This document shows, one piece after another, positions 31,693 to 44,203 of a stretch of 64,000 nt of DNA. The stretch spans positions 28,025 through 92,024 of the forward strand of contig CAINJJ010000050.1 in NCBI GenBank assembly GCA_903849645.1, in the 5' to 3' direction. The number at the start of each line of letters is the position of its first letter. Within the stretch, counting starts at the first letter, position 1. A model generated the notes under the pieces. It saw only the letters and a list, made by a program, of their open reading frames with translations, had not been told where the DNA came from and did no database searches. A program made the translations under genes and the position numbers. This DNA comes from an uncultured Acidobacteriaceae bacterium (lineage in GTDB: Bacteria; Acidobacteriota; Terriglobia; Terriglobales; Acidobacteriaceae).

Positions 31693-32649
31693 TTACGCGC
31701 CCGCCGCCTGTTCGCCAGGCCGGGCCGGTTGGAGTTCTCCCGGCCACGCCAAGGGCGCCAGGAGCCGGTGTTCCAGGACCTTGGTTCCCTCATCGAACCC
31801 AATTAACTGACGCATCCATTCGCTGTCCCGCTCACAGGCAGCCTCCGGCAGAAGCCCCACGACCTCGCCCTCTACAGGGGCCGACTTGTGCTTCCTGGCC
31901 AGCGCCGCCACCGCGCGGTAGACCTGGGAAAGTGGTGTCGCCTGAAAATCGGTGATGTTCATCGCCAGTTGCGCCCGGCCCTGCACCAGCACACCCATGG
32001 CCTTCACGCCCTTCAACCCGCCTGAAGCCGCCCGGATCTCCCGCGCTATCGCCCGCACCATGGCCACCTCGTTCGAGTCAAAGTAGAGGTTGTAGTCCAC
32101 CAGGAACCGCCTCGCTCCCACGGCGCAGGCTCCCGCCGTCGGGTGAAGCCCCGGTCCTCCCAGGTCTGGCCGGCGCGCCGAATCCTGCCGCACCGCGTCC
32201 CGCAATCCCTCAAACTGGCCCCGCCGCACCTCGTCCAGGCTGGCCCGGTCCGGCCGCGCCGCCGCCGCCTCGTAAAAGAACACCGGAACCGCAAACCGCC
32301 GCCAGATCTCCAGCCCCGCCTGCCGCGCCAGCAGAGCGCACTGATCCAGCTTGATGCCAGAGACCGGCACAAACGGAATCACGTCCGCCGCCCCGATGCG
32401 CGGATGAACTCCCTGCTGCCGGGTCAGGTCGATCAGTTCCACGGCCTTGCCCGCCCCGCGAATCGCCGCCTCCACCACCGCCCCAGGCTCGCCGGCAATC
32501 GTCACCACGGACCGGTTGTGATCCGGGTCCATCGTCCAGTCAAGAAGCTTCACGCCCTCCACCCGCATCGCCGCCACAATGGCCTCGACACGCTTGGCAT
32601 CCTTGCCCTCGGAGAAGTTCGGAACGCACTCTACAACTGCTTGGCTCAT
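31693..32649 (-). CDS. ftcD: Glutamate formimidoyltransferase
   Basis: AVVECVPNFSEGKDAKRVEAIVAAM, LLDWTMDPDHNRSVVTIAGEP, GVHPRIGAADVIPFVPV. Confidence 0.93.
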   Translation of the reverse strand: MSQAVVECVPNFSEGKDAKRVEAIVAAMRVEGVKLLDWTMDPDHNRSVVTIAGEPGAVVEAAIRGAGKAVELIDLTRQQGVHPRIGAADVIPFVPVSGIKLDQCALLARQAGLEIWRRFAVPVFFYEAAAARPDRASLDEVRRGQFEGLRDAVRQDSARRPDLGGPGLHPTAGACAVGARRFLVDYNLYFDSNEVAMVRAIAREIRAASGGLKGVKAMGVLVQGRAQLAMNITDFQATPLSQVYRAVAALARKHKSAPVEGEVVGLLPEAACERDSEWMRQLIGFDEGTKVLEHRLLAPLAWPGELQPARPGEQAAGA

Positions 32650-32692
32650 AGCCCCTTTGCCCCGCCCACATCCTGCTCCGACGGGGGCCTGC

Positions 32693-33481
32693 TCATTTCC
32701 ACAGCGTATAGCCCACCTGCACCTGAATGCTGGCGTTCACGCCGGGGTTCCGGTCGCCCAGGGATGCCGACGAAATATGCACCGCGTTCACGCCCAGGTC
32801 AATCGAACGCTTCGGCCGCGTGAAGTAGTGAAACCCGATGCCCCCCTGCGGCGTAAAGTTGAACACCGAAGTCCCCCCTGGGTTCCCGTGCGGAATCAGT
32901 ACGTCCGGCGGAAACTTGTGCGTCGTGTAAATCAGCCCGCCCGCCCCCTGAAACCAGGGCTGAAACCGCCGCGAGCTGGTCAAAAAATTCCAGCGCAGGA
33001 TCACCGGCGTCATGCTCGCTCCCGTGAACGTCCCACCTCCCACTGGAGCCGTATAGGTAGCTCCGTGATAGGTAAAGGTCTGCTCGTGCGCCGCCGGTGT
33101 ATACGCCTGGAAAAACGGGCTGACGCTCGCGCCCAGTTCAAACTGCCCCGAGACGAATCCGGCATGAATCACCGGCGTCAGCGGCTTTGCTGCCTGGAAC
33201 CCAGCCCACAGAAACTTGTAGCTGGACCGGTCGCCCACGCCCGTGCCCCAGTTCACAATCGGCCCATACTCCCAGCTCCTGGCTGTGCGCACCTGCGCCA
33301 CGGGGTTATCCGCCGCGCCGGCGGCATTTGGGGCCTGGGCAGAGGCCGCGGTCCCCGCAGCCAAAATCAACAGCAGAAGCTTTCCAGTTCGGGTCAACGT
33401 TCTTCCCTTCTCTTGATAAAGTTCCAATTCCCCAAAAAAGGCCGCCACAACCGGGCGGCCTTCCTGAGTGAAAGCTTGCAA
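32693..33481 (-). CDS. Lipid A 3-O-deacylase (PagL)-like / acyloxyacyl hydrolase outer-membrane protein
   Basis: C-terminal HISSASLGDRNPGVNASIQVQVGYTLW matches PagL-type HxSxAxxGxxNPG motif; signal peptide LLLLILAAGTAASAQA; real start may be TTG near 33397. Confidence 0.75.
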   Translation of the reverse strand: MQAFTQEGRPVVAAFFGELELYQEKGRTLTRTGKLLLLILAAGTAASAQAPNAAGAADNPVAQVRTARSWEYGPIVNWGTGVGDRSSYKFLWAGFQAAKPLTPVIHAGFVSGQFELGASVSPFFQAYTPAAHEQTFTYHGATYTAPVGGGTFTGASMTPVILRWNFLTSSRRFQPWFQGAGGLIYTTHKFPPDVLIPHGNPGGTSVFNFTPQGGIGFHYFTRPKRSIDLGVNAVHISSASLGDRNPGVNASIQVQVGYTLWK

Positions 33482-33612
33482 TGCGCCTAGGACTTCACGT
33501 GTAGTTCGTCCGGCCGGAGGGAGCAGGGGGCTTCAGCCCCCTGAAAACCAGGCCAATCCTCAGGGCCGTCAGGCCCGGATCAAGGCAAATCGCAACAAAT
33601 GCAACGGTAGTA

Positions 33613-34362
33613 CTAGCCGGCCGCTGCTTCCATCTGCTCCGCGTCCATATCAAAGTTCGAATAGACGTTTTGCGTGTCGTCGCAGTCTTCCAGCGTCTCC
33701 AGCAGGCGGATCATCTGGTTGGCCGCCGAACCTTCGAGCTTTGTATATGTGGACGCAACCATTGTCACTTCGCTCATCACGGTCGCAATCCCGGCAGCTT
33801 TGACCGCTGCCGCAACCGCTTCGTGCGAACCCGGATCGGTCACAATCTCCCACGTGTCGCCTTCGTCGTTGAGGTCCTCGCCGCCGTGTTCCAGCACGAT
33901 GTCCATCAACTGCTCTTCGCTCGCCGCGTCCTTTTCGACCGCGATCAGCCCCTTCTTTGAGAACATGAAGCGCACCGAGCCGGTCTCGCCCAGGTTGCCC
34001 CCGTTCTTTGAGAAGGCATGGCGAATCTCGCTCACCGCCCGGTTGCGGTTGTCCGTCAGCACGTCCACGATGATGGCCACGCCGCCCGGGCCGTAGCCCT
34101 CAAAGCTGATCTCCTCGTAGTTCACGCCTTCCAGTTCGCCGGTGCCGCGCTGAATCGCGCGCTTGATGTTTTCCTGCGGCATGTTTTCCGCCTTGGCGGC
34201 CAGAATGGCGGTGCGCAGGCGGGGGTTGCCGTCAGGGTCGCCGCCGCCGCCCTTTGCGGAGATGGTGATTTCCCTGATCAGACGGGTGAATATCTTGCCG
34301 CGCTTGGCATCCAGCGCGCCCTTCTTGTGCTTGATTGTGGCCCATTTTGAATGGCCGGACAT
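33613..34362 (-). CDS. yebC: YebC/PmpR family transcriptional/translation regulator
   Basis: [46 protein letters not shown] at 34362. Confidence 0.97.
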   Translation of the reverse strand: MSGHSKWATIKHKKGALDAKRGKIFTRLIREITISAKGGGGDPDGNPRLRTAILAAKAENMPQENIKRAIQRGTGELEGVNYEEISFEGYGPGGVAIIVDVLTDNRNRAVSEIRHAFSKNGGNLGETGSVRFMFSKKGLIAVEKDAASEEQLMDIVLEHGGEDLNDEGDTWEIVTDPGSHEAVAAAVKAAGIATVMSEVTMVASTYTKLEGSAANQMIRLLETLEDCDDTQNVYSNFDMDAEQMEAAAG

Positions 34363-34518
34363 GAGAACCTCAATGGTAGTGAAGATGCCGGCGCGGGCAC
34401 GCGCCTGACCTTGTGATTGTACCACCGGCGTCGAACCCTCCGGCAGCCCGTTTCCCATCCCCCGCTTGAGGGGATTATCCTTGCCTCGTTCTTCAATTTG
34501 GCTCCCATGAGGTGCTGA

Positions 34519-37080
34519 GTGCAAAGGGTTGTACGATTTCTGTTTGTTCTACTTGGAGTCCTGTTTTTAGCCGCAACGTCTCAAGCGAATCAGTCCGCCG
34601 AAACCCAGCAGAAATCGGGCTTCGTCCGTCTCGACCGGGTCACCGCTTCCCGGGCAATCCCCAACGGCATTGAGATCCGCTCCGGATCAGCCATCCTCCA
34701 GATCACCGCCCTGCGCGACGACGTCGTTCGCGTCCGCATCGGCCCCGCAGGCCAGTTGCCCGAGGACGCCTCCTGGGCCATCCTCGCCTCCGCCCGCACC
34801 GCCGCCGTTCCAGTTTCCGCCGAGAACAACGCCTCCGCGGTCGGCTTCAAGACCGCCAAGCTCCACGTCAGCGTTCGCAAGGACCCCCTCGAGCTCACCG
34901 TCACTGACAACGAGGGCCGCGTCATCTCCGAGGACCTGCCTGGGCGCCCCACCGAGTTCCACGGCGCATCCTTCCGCGTCTTTCACAAGTCCCCCGCCGA
35001 CGAGCACTACTTCGGCCTTGGCGACAAACCCGGCCCCCTCGACCGCCGCAACGAAGCCTTCGTCGACTGGAACACCGACGCCTTCGGCTGGCAGGAGTCC
35101 ACCGACCCCATCTACAAGTCCATCCCCTGGTTCATCACGTTTCGCAAGGGCATGGCCGCGGGCATCTTTCTCGACAACACCTGGCGCGCCAGCTTCGACT
35201 TCAACAAGGAGTACCGCGACGGCTACTCCTTCGGCTCCGAGGGCGGCCCGCTGGACTATTACATCGTCAATGGACCCGAACCCAGGGCGGTCGTCCAGAC
35301 CTGGGCCTGGCTCACCGGCCCCACCCCCCTCCCCCCGCTCTGGTCCTTCGGCTACCAGCAGTCCCGCTACAGCTACTACCCCGAGTCCGAGGTCCGCCGC
35401 ATCGCCAGCCGCCTGCGCAGCGAGCGCATCCCCGCCGACGTCATCTGGCTCGATATCGACTACCAGCTCAAGAACCGGCCCTTCACCGTGGACCCGGACC
35501 GCTTTCCCCACTTCGACCAGTTGATTCAGGACCTCAAGGCCCAGCATTTGCACACCGTGGTCATCACCGACCTCCACCTCGCCTACCAGCCCAACATCGG
35601 CTACAAGCCCTACGATGAAGGCGCAGCCGGCGACCACTTCGTCAAGAATCCCGACGGCTCCACCTACGTCGGCGTTGTCTGGCCCGGCAAGGCCGTCTTC
35701 CCTGACTTCACCCGCAAGTCCTCCCGCGACTGGTGGGGCTCGCTCTACTCCGACTTTGTCGCCAAGGGCGTCGCCGGGTTCTGGAACGACATGAACGAGC
35801 CGGCCATCTTCGACGTCGCCTCAAAGACCATGCCCGACGACATCCAGCACCGCATCGACGAGCCTGGTTTCGCCCCCCGCACCGCCAGCCACCTTGAGAT
35901 TCATAACGTCTTCGGCATGGAAAACAGTCGCGGCACCTTCGAGGGCCTTCTCAAGATCAACCCCAACTCCCGGCCCTTTGTTATGACCCGCGCCAGCTAC
36001 GCCGGCGGCCAGCGCTACGCCGCCACCTGGAGCGGCGATAACTCCGCCTCCTGGAACCATCTCCGCATGACCACGCCCCAGCTCATCAACCTCGGCCTCA
36101 GCGGGTTTGCCATGAGCGGCGCCGATGTAGGCGGATTTGCCGCATCCCCCCAACCCGAACTCCTTACCCGCTGGCTTGAGGTCGCCGCCTTCCATCCCAT
36201 CGACCGCGACCACACCGCCATCGGCACGCTCCCCCAGGAACCGTGGGAGAACGGCACACCCGAAGACCTGAGCCTCCGCCGCCGCTACATCGAGGAGCGC
36301 TACCGGCTGCTGCCCTACATCTACACCACCGCCGACGAGATGAGCCGCACCGGCCTGCCCATCATGCGGCCCCTCTTCCTCGAGTTCCCCAAAGGCAACG
36401 GAGACGGCCAGCCCATCGACCTCAGCTCCGGCAACACCTTCCTCCTCGGTCCCAGCCTGCTGGTCGCCCAGAGCCCCTATCCCGACGAGATGGACGACTA
36501 CACCGTCGCCCTGCCCCCCGGCGGCTGGTACGACTACTGGACCGGCGCGCGCGTCGAGGGCGACCAGGGACGCAAGGCCATTGACAACAACCCCGTCACC
36601 CAGCCCGAGGTCCACATTCACCGCAGCCTCGACACCCTCCCCGTCTTCGCTCGCGCCGGGGCCATCGTTCCCGAGCAGCCCCTTGTGCAAAGCACCGAGG
36701 AGACCCCCCGCGGCCCCCTCACCCTGCGCGTCTACCCGCCCACCGCGAGCAGCAAAGACTGCGAGGGCAGCCTCTATCTTGATGACGGCGTCACCCAGGC
36801 CTTCACCAAAGGCGAGTTCCTGCGCATGGACTTCACCTGCCACGCCACCGCCCAGGGAATCACCGTCAACGTCCAACCCCACCGCGGCAGCTTCGCGCCC
36901 TGGTGGAAGCAGGTCTCCATCGAGGTCTACGGAGCGGTCAAGCCCGCCGCCGGCGCCAGCAGTGCCGCCGCCGGCGCCACCCCCGCCCCCATCCAGACTG
37001 GCTACGACGACGAACACCACCGCATCACAGCCCTCCTGCCCGACGACGGCAAAGGCCTGGAACTCAAACTCGCCTACTGA
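34519..37080 (+). CDS. Alpha-glucosidase, GH31
   Basis: [58 protein letters not shown]; signal peptide; GTG start. Confidence 0.95.
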   Translation: MQRVVRFLFVLLGVLFLAATSQANQSAETQQKSGFVRLDRVTASRAIPNGIEIRSGSAILQITALRDDVVRVRIGPAGQLPEDASWAILASARTAAVPVSAENNASAVGFKTAKLHVSVRKDPLELTVTDNEGRVISEDLPGRPTEFHGASFRVFHKSPADEHYFGLGDKPGPLDRRNEAFVDWNTDAFGWQESTDPIYKSIPWFITFRKGMAAGIFLDNTWRASFDFNKEYRDGYSFGSEGGPLDYYIVNGPEPRAVVQTWAWLTGPTPLPPLWSFGYQQSRYSYYPESEVRRIASRLRSERIPADVIWLDIDYQLKNRPFTVDPDRFPHFDQLIQDLKAQHLHTVVITDLHLAYQPNIGYKPYDEGAAGDHFVKNPDGSTYVGVVWPGKAVFPDFTRKSSRDWWGSLYSDFVAKGVAGFWNDMNEPAIFDVASKTMPDDIQHRIDEPGFAPRTASHLEIHNVFGMENSRGTFEGLLKINPNSRPFVMTRASYAGGQRYAATWSGDNSASWNHLRMTTPQLINLGLSGFAMSGADVGGFAASPQPELLTRWLEVAAFHPIDRDHTAIGTLPQEPWENGTPEDLSLRRRYIEERYRLLPYIYTTADEMSRTGLPIMRPLFLEFPKGNGDGQPIDLSSGNTFLLGPSLLVAQSPYPDEMDDYTVALPPGGWYDYWTGARVEGDQGRKAIDNNPVTQPEVHIHRSLDTLPVFARAGAIVPEQPLVQSTEETPRGPLTLRVYPPTASSKDCEGSLYLDDGVTQAFTKGEFLRMDFTCHATAQGITVNVQPHRGSFAPWWKQVSIEVYGAVKPAAGASSAAAGATPAPIQTGYDDEHHRITALLPDDGKGLELKLAY

Positions 37081-37282
37081 CAACAACCAAACCCGGGGCG
37101 CCCAGGCTGGTGCCCCCCCGGGCCTCGCGCTTCTGCAGACCGGGGGAGCACAACATCGGGCGCCCAGGCCTCTCCACTCCACCCTCCTTCCCCGTCCCCC
37201 AAAACAGCTCCAGGAGCTCCATCCAGGGTGAGACGCAAGGCAAACGGACCAGCCACCCCTCGGAAGCTGATACCCTGAAAGC

Positions 37283-37978
37283 ATGAAATTCGGGGTACTC
37301 GTCTTTCCCGGTTCCAACTGCGACCACGACACCTACAACGTGATCGCCGAAGTGGCTCACCAGCCCGTCACCTTTCTCTGGCATGACTCCGACAAGCTTG
37401 ACGGCGTCGATGCCGTGCTCGTGCCCGGCGGCTTCGCCTACGGCGACTACCTGCGCACCGGGGCCATCGCTCGCTTCTCGCCCGTGATGCAGGCCGTCAA
37501 GCGCTTCGCCGATGGCGGCGGCCTCGTGCTCGGCATCTGCAACGGCTTCCAGATTCTCACCGAGGCGGGCCTCTTGCCCGGCGCGCTCATGCGCAACGCC
37601 GGCCTCAAATACATCTGCAAGCAAGTCCATCTCCGCGTTGAAACCGCCGACAGTCCCTTTACCAGCCAGCTCGCCAAGGGCAGCGTCCTCCAGATTCCCA
37701 TCGGCCACATGGAGGGCAACTACTTCTGCACACCCGAGGAGTTGCAGGCCCTCGAAGCCGAAGACCGCATCGCCTTCCGCTACGCAACCCCGGCCGGGGC
37801 CATCACTCCGGAGGCAAACCCCAATGGATCGCTTGCCAACATCGCCGGCATTCTCAACCCCGGCAGAAACGTTCTCGGCATGATGCCGCACCCGGACCGC
37901 TCCAGCGAACGTATCCTCGGCTCCGCAGACGGCTGGAAGATCTTCGCCTCAATGATTGAAGCGCTGGCAACCCGTTAA
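37283..37978 (+). CDS. purQ: Phosphoribosylformylglycinamidine synthase subunit PurQ
   Basis: [63 protein letters not shown]. Confidence 0.97.
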   Translation: MKFGVLVFPGSNCDHDTYNVIAEVAHQPVTFLWHDSDKLDGVDAVLVPGGFAYGDYLRTGAIARFSPVMQAVKRFADGGGLVLGICNGFQILTEAGLLPGALMRNAGLKYICKQVHLRVETADSPFTSQLAKGSVLQIPIGHMEGNYFCTPEELQALEAEDRIAFRYATPAGAITPEANPNGSLANIAGILNPGRNVLGMMPHPDRSSERILGSADGWKIFASMIEALATR

Positions 37979-38008
37979 GAGCGACATGCACGCTGGGGAC
38001 GGCAGATC

Positions 38009-38875
38009 ATGATAGACATCCATCAGCACCTCATCTACGGCGTGGACGACGGCTCGCCCGATCTGGAAACCTCCCTCGCCATGGCCGAGGAAGCCATCAA
38101 GGACGGCATCACCCACGTCGTCTGCACTCCGCACGCCAGTGATGTCTATCCCTTTGACATCCCCTTGATTGAGTCCCGTTACGCCGAACTGCGCGACCGG
38201 CTCCAGGGCCGCCTCGACCTGAGCCTGGGCTGCGACTTTCACCTCACCGCGGACAACGTCTTCGACGCCGTCGCCCACCCGCTCCGCTACTCGGTCAACA
38301 ACAAGGGCTACCTGCTGATCGAGTTCGCCAACATGGCCATTCCGCCTCAAATGTCCGACGCGCTTTTCATGCTCCAGTCCGCCGGCTACACGCTCATCGT
38401 CACCCACCCCGAGCGCTATCCCGTCCTTTTGAACCAGCCCGAACTCCTGGCCGAGTGGGTGCAGAAGGGATGCCTGGTCCAGGTGACAGCCAGTTCCCTC
38501 TACGGCCGCTTCGGCAAGATGGCCGAGGCCTTCTCCAACGAACTGCTGGAGCGCAACTGGATCCACTTCCTCGCCACCGACGCCCACAACATCAAATGGC
38601 GTCAGCCGCACCTGCGCCACGGCTACGAATACGTCGCCAGCAAAGCTGGAGAAGAAGCCGCCCGCCGCCTCTGCCTCACCAATGCCCAGGCTGTGCTCAC
38701 CGGCGCAAGGCTCCCTGACCAGCCCGAACCCATCGGACTCTGGGACAAGCGCCCGCTCAAGTTCTCCGTAAAGAAGTTCGCCGGCGCCGCCCGCAAAGAC
38801 GACTCCAGCCATCTGCGCCACGACGCGTCACAGACCGGCGCTCCAGGCTTCTGGAAACGCCTCTTCTCGCGCTGA
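38009..38875 (+). CDS. PHP-family tyrosine-protein phosphatase (CpsB/YwqE-like)
   Basis: MIDIHQHLIYGVDDGSPDLETSLAMAEEAIKDGITHVVCTPHA; FLATDAHNIKWRQPHL. Confidence 0.92.
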   Translation: MIDIHQHLIYGVDDGSPDLETSLAMAEEAIKDGITHVVCTPHASDVYPFDIPLIESRYAELRDRLQGRLDLSLGCDFHLTADNVFDAVAHPLRYSVNNKGYLLIEFANMAIPPQMSDALFMLQSAGYTLIVTHPERYPVLLNQPELLAEWVQKGCLVQVTASSLYGRFGKMAEAFSNELLERNWIHFLATDAHNIKWRQPHLRHGYEYVASKAGEEAARRLCLTNAQAVLTGARLPDQPEPIGLWDKRPLKFSVKKFAGAARKDDSSHLRHDASQTGAPGFWKRLFSR

Positions 38876-38916
38876 GCGGGCGGCGTCAACCGCTCAAATG
38901 GTTGCCTGTGTCTTGA

Positions 38917-39110
38917 ATGGGCACGACTTCAGTCCTGCCGGAAATAGCCCAGAAGTGACGTGGGCCTTACAGGCTGCCGAAAAAGGCCTGTCTCTGGGGA
39001 TGAAGCCTAAAAAGCATGCCCCCAGGGGCTGAAGCCCAGTGGATTTGATTGGCTTTGGCGGCACCACTGAAGTCGTGCCCTGACACTTCATGCCTTCCCC
39101 ATCGAGTTCT
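38917..39110. repeat. Intergenic MITE-like element bounded by inverted copies of GGCACGACTTCAG...
   Basis: GGCACGACTTCAGTCCTGCC at 38920-38939 and the inverse CACTGAAGTCGTGCCCTGACACTTCATGCC(TT)CCCCATCGAGT at ~39065-39107, matching the 52-bp repeat unit at 26328. Confidence 0.7.
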
Positions 39111-39157
39111 CCCGCAGCCCGTTTTGCCCCTGAGCGTCCGAACTCTGAATTCAGATC

Positions 39158-39895
39158 CTAAAGTCCCAGCCCGCCGTCCACGGCCAGCACCTGCCCGGTG
39201 ATGAAATGCGGCCCCGTCGCAAAAAACAAGACCGCCTCCGCCACATCGTCCGCGCTTCCGTTGGCTTGCATCGGGGTCTTGGCGGCAAAGCGGGCCGCCC
39301 GCGCGCTCGCCTCTTCGCCCAGATCAATCCACCCAGGCGCAACGCAGTTCACGCTCACCTCGGGCGCAAAGGCCTTGGCCATGGCCTGGGTCAGCATGTG
39401 CAGCGCGGCCTTGGAGGCGCAGTAGTGGGCATGGCCGGCCCAGGCATGAATTCCGCCCAGGGAGCCAATGTTGACAATGCGGCCCCGTCCCGCGCGCAGA
39501 TGCGGCAAAGCCTCACGGGCCACCAGAAAAGGCCCCCGGGTGTTGGTCTCGAAGACCGCATCCCATTGGCCCAGGCTCAGGTTGTCCAGGGGAGCCGACT
39601 CGAAGACCGCGGCGTTGTTCACCAGCAGGTCGAGCCGCCCAAATTTGCCGACAACCCCAGAAACCGCCGCGCAAACGGAGCCTTCTGAACGCACATCGCA
39701 CTCCAGAGCGACCGCGCGCACACCGAGATTTTCAATGTCCTGCGCGGTCCTGAGGGCATCTTCACCCGAGGTCCTGAAGGTTACAGCAACGTCTGCCCCC
39801 GCCTGTGCAAGGGCCAATGCAATGGCGCGCCCAATCCGCCGGGCGCCTCCTGTAACCAGTGCCGTTTTGCCGCTCAGAGGTTGGGATGTCTTCAC
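39158..39895 (-). CDS. SDR family oxidoreductase
   Basis: KTALVTGGARRIGRAIALALAQAGADVAV, LVNNAAVFES, YCASKAALHMLTQAMAKAF. Confidence 0.93.
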   Translation of the reverse strand: MKTSQPLSGKTALVTGGARRIGRAIALALAQAGADVAVTFRTSGEDALRTAQDIENLGVRAVALECDVRSEGSVCAAVSGVVGKFGRLDLLVNNAAVFESAPLDNLSLGQWDAVFETNTRGPFLVAREALPHLRAGRGRIVNIGSLGGIHAWAGHAHYCASKAALHMLTQAMAKAFAPEVSVNCVAPGWIDLGEEASARAARFAAKTPMQANGSADDVAEAVLFFATGPHFITGQVLAVDGGLGL

Positions 39896-39962
39896 AGGCG
39901 GGACCCGGTCCTTGGCGTCAAAGCATTCAATGAAATCAGGCCCAAAAAACCGCAGGGCTGGC

Positions 39963-40454
39963 CTACCTGGGCGCGGGCGTTGTGGCGGGCTTGTCTTTGG
40001 CCGGGGGCGCGTCCTTGTCCGGGGCCGCGGCTTCGGGGTGACTCTTGTAGATGGAATACTGCTCGCCCGGTCGCTTCATCCGGACTTCGATCGCCATCGC
40101 GTCCTTGTCGATCTTGAAGTCGTCGCCATAGGTCTGGAACCCCTTGGCAATGATCTGCAAACGCACCTCGCTGCCCATGGGCAGAACATCGATGGCGGCC
40201 TTGCCGTCCTCGTTGGACTTCAGTTCCATGTTGCCCTTGTCGCCCACAAGATGAAAGATCACCGCCGCATTCTCCACCGGCTTGCCGTTCACGTCCCGCA
40301 GCACCGTGATCTCGATGCGCGAGGTAGGGGGGGGAGACTTGTACTTGCGGCCGCGCTTGTGGTTGTCCTGCCCGGCGCCGGCCGGGAAAGACGTGAGAAG
40401 CAGACCGCAAAGGGCCACGAAGAGGCTGAGTCGGAAAAGGGACTTGCGAACCAT
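39963..40454 (-). CDS. Exported protein with carboxypeptidase-regulatory-like fold
   Basis: Signal peptide; ITVLRDVNGKPVENAAVIFHLVGDKGNMELKSNEDGKAAIDVLPMG. Confidence 0.65.
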   Translation of the reverse strand: MVRKSLFRLSLFVALCGLLLTSFPAGAGQDNHKRGRKYKSPPPTSRIEITVLRDVNGKPVENAAVIFHLVGDKGNMELKSNEDGKAAIDVLPMGSEVRLQIIAKGFQTYGDDFKIDKDAMAIEVRMKRPGEQYSIYKSHPEAAAPDKDAPPAKDKPATTPAPR

Positions 40455-40548
40455 GACTAGATTCTATCGCTTCGCCCTCTGGCCAAGGAACCGGCCGCCC
40501 CCCTATCATCGGCTCCAGAGCAGTTCGGGCCAACCAAGGCGGCGCACC

Positions 40549-40914
40549 ATGGCAAACTCGACCGTTGAACAGCAAGAGCGACAGCTACGGGCGCTGTTCG
40601 CCGTCAAGCTGGCTCACACGGCCATCTGGGCCTTTCTCGTACTGTGCATCCTGGGTCTGCCGGCTGCTGCCCTGCTGCGCCGCTTCGACTGGGCACTCGT
40701 GCTGTCGCTGCTCGTGCTGCTGGAGTGCGGCGTCCTTGCTCTCAACCGCGGACGTTGTCCCCTCACCGACGTGGCTGAACGGTTTACCGAGGACCGCAGC
40801 CCGGTCTCGGACATCTACCTCCCGGTCTGGCTCGCCCGCTGGAACAAGCAGATCTTCGGGTCGCTCTTTGTCCTCGGGGCCATTTTCGCGCTTTGGCAAT
40901 GGTGGCGATCATAA
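40549..40914 (+). CDS. Small membrane protein, unknown function
   Basis: ATG at 40549 in ORF 40282..40914; TM segments LAHTAIWAFLVLCILGLPAAALL, WALVLSLLVLLECGVLAL, IFGSLFVLGAIFALWQWW. Confidence 0.7.
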   Translation: MANSTVEQQERQLRALFAVKLAHTAIWAFLVLCILGLPAAALLRRFDWALVLSLLVLLECGVLALNRGRCPLTDVAERFTEDRSPVSDIYLPVWLARWNKQIFGSLFVLGAIFALWQWWRS

Positions 40915-41046
40915 ACGCCAGCCCGGAATCCAAAAAGCCGACCCCAAAAAGGCGCCTTGATTGCCGCTTCCCAAGCCCTTTCAACGCCTCACATAATTGA
41001 ATCAAATTAATATGAGTGTGTTCCGCTCATATTTGCGATTCTGGAC

Positions 41047-41075
41047 TTGACAATCGGAGAGAATCTTCCTATCGT
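41047..41075 (+). promoter_or_regulatory. Sigma70-like promoter of groESL
   Basis: TTGACA (41047-41052), 17-bp spacer, TATCGT (41070-41075). Confidence 0.7.
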
Positions 41076-41101
41076 TAGCAATTGGAAGGTGAGAGTGCTA
41101 G
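41075..41101 (+). promoter_or_regulatory. CIRCE element (HrcA operator)
   Basis: TTAGCAATT-N9-GAGTGCTAG; consensus TTAGCACTC-N9-GAGTGCTAA. Confidence 0.9.
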
Positions 41102-41249
41102 CAACCCGCTGGCTCAACTGCTTGCTCCGACCTGCACTTGCGTTTCTTTGAAACTCCGGACGGCAGCCTTCGAAGCGCATTTTTCCAAAAAACCACTCAA
41201 CCCCGCGCTCGGGACCAATCTTGGGCGTGTGTGAAGGAGAAGCGACACA

Positions 41250-41561
41250 ATGGCAGCAACCTCTGTAGCAACAACGTTTATCCCCCTCCATGATCGCATT
41301 CTGGTCCGCCGCCTTGAAGAGGGCGAAACCGTTCGCGGCGGCATCATCATCCCCGACAGCGCCAAGGAAAAGCCCCAGGAGGGCGAAGTCATCTCCGTGG
41401 GCAAGGGCAAGTCGAACGACGAAGGAAAGGTTTTCCCGCTCGACGTGAAGGCTGGCGACAAGGTCCTCTTCGGCAAGTACTCCGGCACCGAGATCAAGCT
41501 CGACGGCGAAGAGTTCCTCATCATGCGTGAGGAAGAAGTCCTCGGCATCGTGAAGAAGTAG
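41250..41561 (+). CDS. groES: Co-chaperonin GroES
   Basis: [77 protein letters not shown]. Confidence 0.98.
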   Translation: MAATSVATTFIPLHDRILVRRLEEGETVRGGIIIPDSAKEKPQEGEVISVGKGKSNDEGKVFPLDVKAGDKVLFGKYSGTEIKLDGEEFLIMREEEVLGIVKK

Positions 41562-41715
41562 CTTCCCAGTGGTCAGTCAGCAGTGCTCAGTGGACAGCAC
41601 GGCGCCGAATTTCCGCGCTACAGCCATTCCCGAACACTGAGTCCTGGCCACCAGCGACAGCTTACTGACAGTGAACACTGTTCACTGTCCACTGTTCACT
41701 GACAACTGAACTTAG

Positions 41716-43398
<1,683 letters not shown>

Positions 43399-43483
43399 CA
43401 ACAGTAGTCAGTGAACAGTGGTCGGGGATCAGTAATGATCTGACCGCTGGACCTGATTCCTCCTCACAGGATGCAGTTGAATA

Positions 43484-43519
43484 GCAAAAGGCCTCCAGCT
43501 TTGGCTGGGGGCCTTTTGC
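43484..43519 (+). terminator. Rho-independent-like terminator downstream of groEL
   Basis: GCAAAAGGCCTCCAGC-TTTG-GCTGGGGGCCTTTTGC. Confidence 0.85.
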
Positions 43520-43624
43520 GTTCCGGGTCCATTCTTCATTCTGGCAGCGCTATTCGAGAAGCCGACGCTTGCCTGCCGCGCAGGACAAACCGTTCGAGGG
43601 CCCGAAGGGACTGCTCACCGCAAA

Positions 43625-43873
43625 TCAGTCACCCGCAACGGCGGGAGTGTGGATCACCGGACTTACGACACGGGGAGTCATGGACCGCATCCAACCGGCG
43701 GAGAGCCATGCCCTGGGTACGGAAAACTCCGACCAGCCGCAGTCCAGGCAAACCTTGATGTCGGGAGACGGGGTCATGGGCGGATAGCTAAGGGTTCGCG
43801 GGCTGTTGCGATAAAGCCGTATCTCTGCGGGAATCAATGAAACGGACTGCGACTGACATTTCGGACAAGCCAT
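43625..43873 (-). CDS. Small zinc-ribbon protein (82 aa)
   Basis: MACPKCQSQSVSLIPAEIRLYRN...KVCLDCGWSEF; two CxxC; GAGGT RBS upstream. Confidence 0.65.
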   Translation of the reverse strand: MACPKCQSQSVSLIPAEIRLYRNSPRTLSYPPMTPSPDIKVCLDCGWSEFSVPRAWLSAGWMRSMTPRVVSPVIHTPAVAGD

Positions 43874-44154
43874 GGCACACCTCGAAAACAGAAGTACAGT
43901 AGACCAAAGTAACGCCGGAGAATTACAAAGACTCTAATCGGGTGAATGGCACTTGTTCAATCGCAAATTTGTGCCATCGCACGATTTTCGTAATTTCCTT
44001 TGGTTTTCAAGCAATTCATTTTCATCACATCATAACCATTTGAATTTATGTAGTATTTCACTCGATCGTTCGCCGCTGCCTGAGGGCGAAAACAGCAATG
44101 ACCTTCGTATCAGCCGACTCCATCTTCCCGCTGATCCGCATCTCGATAATGCAG

Positions 44155-44183
44155 AAAAGGGGCCCGCAAGGAGCCCCTCTTTC
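44155..44183 (-). terminator. Probable terminator of TonB receptor gene
   Basis: Minus strand GGGGCTC-CTTGC-GGGCCCC followed by TTTT. Confidence 0.6.
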
Positions 44184-44203
44184 CGGAGTTCACAGAACTG
44201 TTC

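Noticed and set aside
37081-37200. GC-rich GGGCGCCCAGGC repeats after GH31 as a terminator or riboswitch
   Set aside because: Two imperfect copies, no U tract or conserved aptamer; likely another dispersed intergenic repeat.
35821-37332. 503-aa minus ORF opposite GH31 gene
   Set aside because: Shadow of GH31 alpha-glucosidase coding sequence.
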